Shown here in pieces: positions 62,022 through 64,000 of a stretch of 64,000 nucleotides of DNA. A model generated the notes under the pieces. The model was not told the origin of the DNA. It saw only the letters and a program-made list of their open reading frames with translations, and made no database searches. Each line of letters begins with the position of its first letter. Position 1 is the stretch's first letter. The stretch is from Bacteroidota bacterium (GTDB lineage Bacteria; Bacteroidota; Bacteroidia; Chitinophagales; Chitinophagaceae): positions 67,924 to 131,923 of the forward strand of contig JAFAEM010000032.1 in NCBI GenBank assembly GCA_023424015.1. Reading direction: 5' to 3'. The position numbers and the translations under genes were made by a program.

Positions 62022-63815
62022 ATGAAGAATATAAGGAACTTTTGCATCATTGCACATATCGACCATGGCAAATCCACCCTGGCCGACAGGCTTTTACAAA
62101 GCACCGGCACGATCAGCGACCGCGAAATGATGGACCAGGTGCTGGATGATATGGACCTGGAGCGGGAGAAGGGGATCACCATCAAAAGCCACGCGATACA
62201 GATCAACTATAAACATAACGACGGGCAGGAATATACCCTCAACCTGATCGATACCCCCGGTCACGTGGACTTCAGTTATGAAGTAAGCCGTGCCCTCGCC
62301 GCTTGTGAAGGCTGCCTGCTGCTGGTGGATGCCACCCAGGGTATACAGGCACAAACCATTTCCAATCTCTACCTCGCCATCGACAACGACCTGGAGATCA
62401 TCCCGGTGATCAACAAGATCGATATGGACGGCGCTATGATCGAAGAAGTGGAAGATCAGATCATCGACCTGATCGGCTGCAAGCGTGAAGAGATCCTGCA
62501 CGCCAGTGGTCGTACCGGCCTTGGTGTGGACAAAGTATTAGAAGCGATCGTAAGCCGCATACCAGCCCCCAAGGGAAATCCCGATGCACCATTGCAGGCG
62601 CTGATCTTCGATAGTGTTTTTAATAGTTTTCGTGGTATCATCGTCTACTACCGTATACTGAATGGCAAGATCAAAAAAGGCGATAAAGTAAAATTTGTGA
62701 GCACGGGCCAGGAATACGAAGCCGATGAAGTGGGTATCCTGAAGATGAAGATGACCGAGCGCCCGGAATTGAAAACGGGCGATGTTGGCTATATTATCAC
62801 CGGTATCAAAAACGCGAAGGAAGTAAAAGTGGGGGATACCATCACCCTGGCCAATAATCCCCATCCCGAAATGATCAGGGGCTTTGAGGAAGTGAAACCG
62901 ATGGTGTTCGCGGGCATCTTCCCAGTGAATACGGATGAATTTGAAGAGCTGCGCGACTGTATGGACAAGCTGCAGTTGAATGATGCTTCCCTGACATTCG
63001 AACTGGAAACCTCCCAGGCGCTGGGCTTTGGCTTTCGCTGTGGCTTTCTTGGCATGCTCCACATGGAGATCATCCAGGAAAGACTGGAGCGGGAATTTGA
63101 CCAGACGGTGATCACCACAGTACCTAACGTGAGCTTTATTGCCTACACAACAAAAGGTGAGAAGATCATTGTCAACAATCCTACCGAGTTTCCCGACCCG
63201 GTGAAAACCGAACGCATCGAAGAGCCATTTATCAAAGCGCAGATCATTACCAAGCCTGAGTATATTGGCAATATCATGACGCTTTGCCTGGGCAAAAGGG
63301 GGATCCTGGTCAATCAGAGCTACCTGACCCAGACCAGGGTGGAACTGATCTTTGAAATGCCGCTGACCGAGATCGTGTTTGATTTTTATGATAAACTGAA
63401 ATCACAGACCCGCGGCTATGCGTCTTTTGATTATCATCCCATCGGTTACCGCGAGAGTGATATCGTGAAAATGGATATCCTGCTGAACAACGATAAAGTG
63501 GATGCGCTAAGTGCACTGATTCACCGTGGGCGGGCACAGGATTTTGGAAGAAAGCTTTGTGAAAAACTGAAAGAGTTGTTACCGCGTCAGCAGTTCCAGA
63601 TCGCTATCCAGGCAGCTATCGGTGCCAAGATCGTAGCGAGGGAGAATATCTCGGCGATGCGTAAGGATGTAACCGCTAAATGTTATGGTGGTGATATCAG
63701 TCGTAAGCGTAAGTTACTGGAGAAACAAAAAGAGGGTAAGAAGCGTATGCGGCAGATCGGTAATGTGGAAGTACCGCAGGAGGCGTTTTTGGCAGTGCTT
63801 AAACTAGATGACTAG
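62022..63815 (+). CDS. lepA: Elongation factor 4 (LepA)
   Basis: A 597-residue translational GTPase that binds stalled or stressed ribosomes. The start MKNIRNFCIIAHIDHGKSTL gives the standard length. G1 AHIDHGKST, G2 GITIKS, G3 DTPGH, G4 NKID, and the LepA C-terminal domain (GGDISRKRKLLEKQKEGKKRM). Upstream in-frame codons are not used. Housekeeping gene; flanked by tandem repeats. Confidence 0.97.
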   Translation: MKNIRNFCIIAHIDHGKSTLADRLLQSTGTISDREMMDQVLDDMDLEREKGITIKSHAIQINYKHNDGQEYTLNLIDTPGHVDFSYEVSRALAACEGCLLLVDATQGIQAQTISNLYLAIDNDLEIIPVINKIDMDGAMIEEVEDQIIDLIGCKREEILHASGRTGLGVDKVLEAIVSRIPAPKGNPDAPLQALIFDSVFNSFRGIIVYYRILNGKIKKGDKVKFVSTGQEYEADEVGILKMKMTERPELKTGDVGYIITGIKNAKEVKVGDTITLANNPHPEMIRGFEEVKPMVFAGIFPVNTDEFEELRDCMDKLQLNDASLTFELETSQALGFGFRCGFLGMLHMEIIQERLEREFDQTVITTVPNVSFIAYTTKGEKIIVNNPTEFPDPVKTERIEEPFIKAQIITKPEYIGNIMTLCLGKRGILVNQSYLTQTRVELIFEMPLTEIVFDFYDKLKSQTRGYASFDYHPIGYRESDIVKMDILLNNDKVDALSALIHRGRAQDFGRKLCEKLKELLPRQQFQIAIQAAIGAKIVARENISAMRKDVTAKCYGGDISRKRKLLEKQKEGKKRMRQIGNVEVPQEAFLAVLKLDD

Positions 63816-64000
63816 ATAACTGCCTGCGGCAGGGGATTGGCCACGAATTGCACGAATCACACGAAAGTGGCCACGGATTGCACGGATCACACGGATAACT
63901 GCCTGCGGCAGGGGATTGGCCACGAATTGCACGAATCACACGAATGTGGCCACGGATTGCGCGGATCACACGGATAACTGCCTGCGGCAGGGGATTGGCC
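63816..64000 (+). repeat. 79-bp tandem array running off the window
   Basis: Units start at 63816, 63895 and 63974 (period exactly 79 bp): ATAACTGCCTGCGGCAGG with a CTGCC / GGCAG hairpin, then CCACGAATTGCACGAATCACACGAA and CCACGGATTGCACGG-type blocks with 9-bp spacing. The blocks are the reverse complement of those in the 61072-61372 array. Confidence 0.92.

Overview
The window comes from a Bacteroidota chromosome, most likely a member of the Chitinophagaceae or a close relative. The evidence is a SusC/SusD pair, a type IX secretion sorting domain (39532-40524), a partial PorD-like gene at the left edge, promoters of the TTG / TAnnTTTG type in front of tRNA-Glu and lepA, and almost no Shine-Dalgarno sequences. 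No rRNA, prophage, insertion sequence or CRISPR array was seen. One tRNA (Glu, UUC) is present.

Layout. 1-2.4 kb: end of a PorD-like gene, a DUF4296 lipoprotein and scoAB (ketone body CoA transferase). 2.4-6 kb: a three-gene signalling module (7TM protein, histidine kinase, NarL-type regulator) with a 23-codon ORF in front of it, and a divergent orphan regulator of the same type. 6-18 kb: housekeeping and envelope genes, including a membrane-anchored papain-like protease, a thioredoxin, a beta-CASP nuclease, a Nei/Fpg glycosylase, a Cys-rich copper-binding protein and a Rieske-FAD oxidoreductase.

18.2-33.4 kb: a myo-inositol locus. A divergent LacI-type regulator and a 16-bp palindromic operator face susC, susD, a secreted PI-PLC/GDPD-like phosphodiesterase, an aldolase (iolJ-like), iolB, iolC, iolD, a sodium/solute symporter, iolE and iolG. 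Together they suggest outer-membrane capture of an inositol compound, periplasmic release of inositol, uptake, and conversion to DHAP and malonate semialdehyde. iolA is not in the cluster. tRNA-Glu follows. 33.9-36.1 kb: a second 7TM-kinase-regulator module with the same gene order as the first.

36-47 kb: S10 peptidase, small c-type cytochrome lipoprotein, a sigma-70 factor, a T9SS cargo protein, a retropepsin-like protease, a HipA-like kinase overlapping a DUF3037 gene, and a MarR regulator with a rifampin ADP-ribosyltransferase (arr). 47-59.6 kb: an accessory-looking stretch of mostly single, mostly minus-strand small genes (DHFR-like, VOC, acetolactate decarboxylase-like, cupins, OsmC, hydrolases, YefM/YoeB-like toxin-antitoxin) separated by palindromic, partly repeated spacers. 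It also holds a 5'-truncated SDR gene and a gene broken by an in-frame TGA. At least one spacer has the architecture of an integron attC site.

59.7-64 kb: an ArsR-SRPBCC-DoxX operon with two tandem palindromic operators, then DUF4256 and lepA, flanked by tandem arrays (64-bp and 79-bp units) that share a 9-bp-periodic core in opposite orientations.
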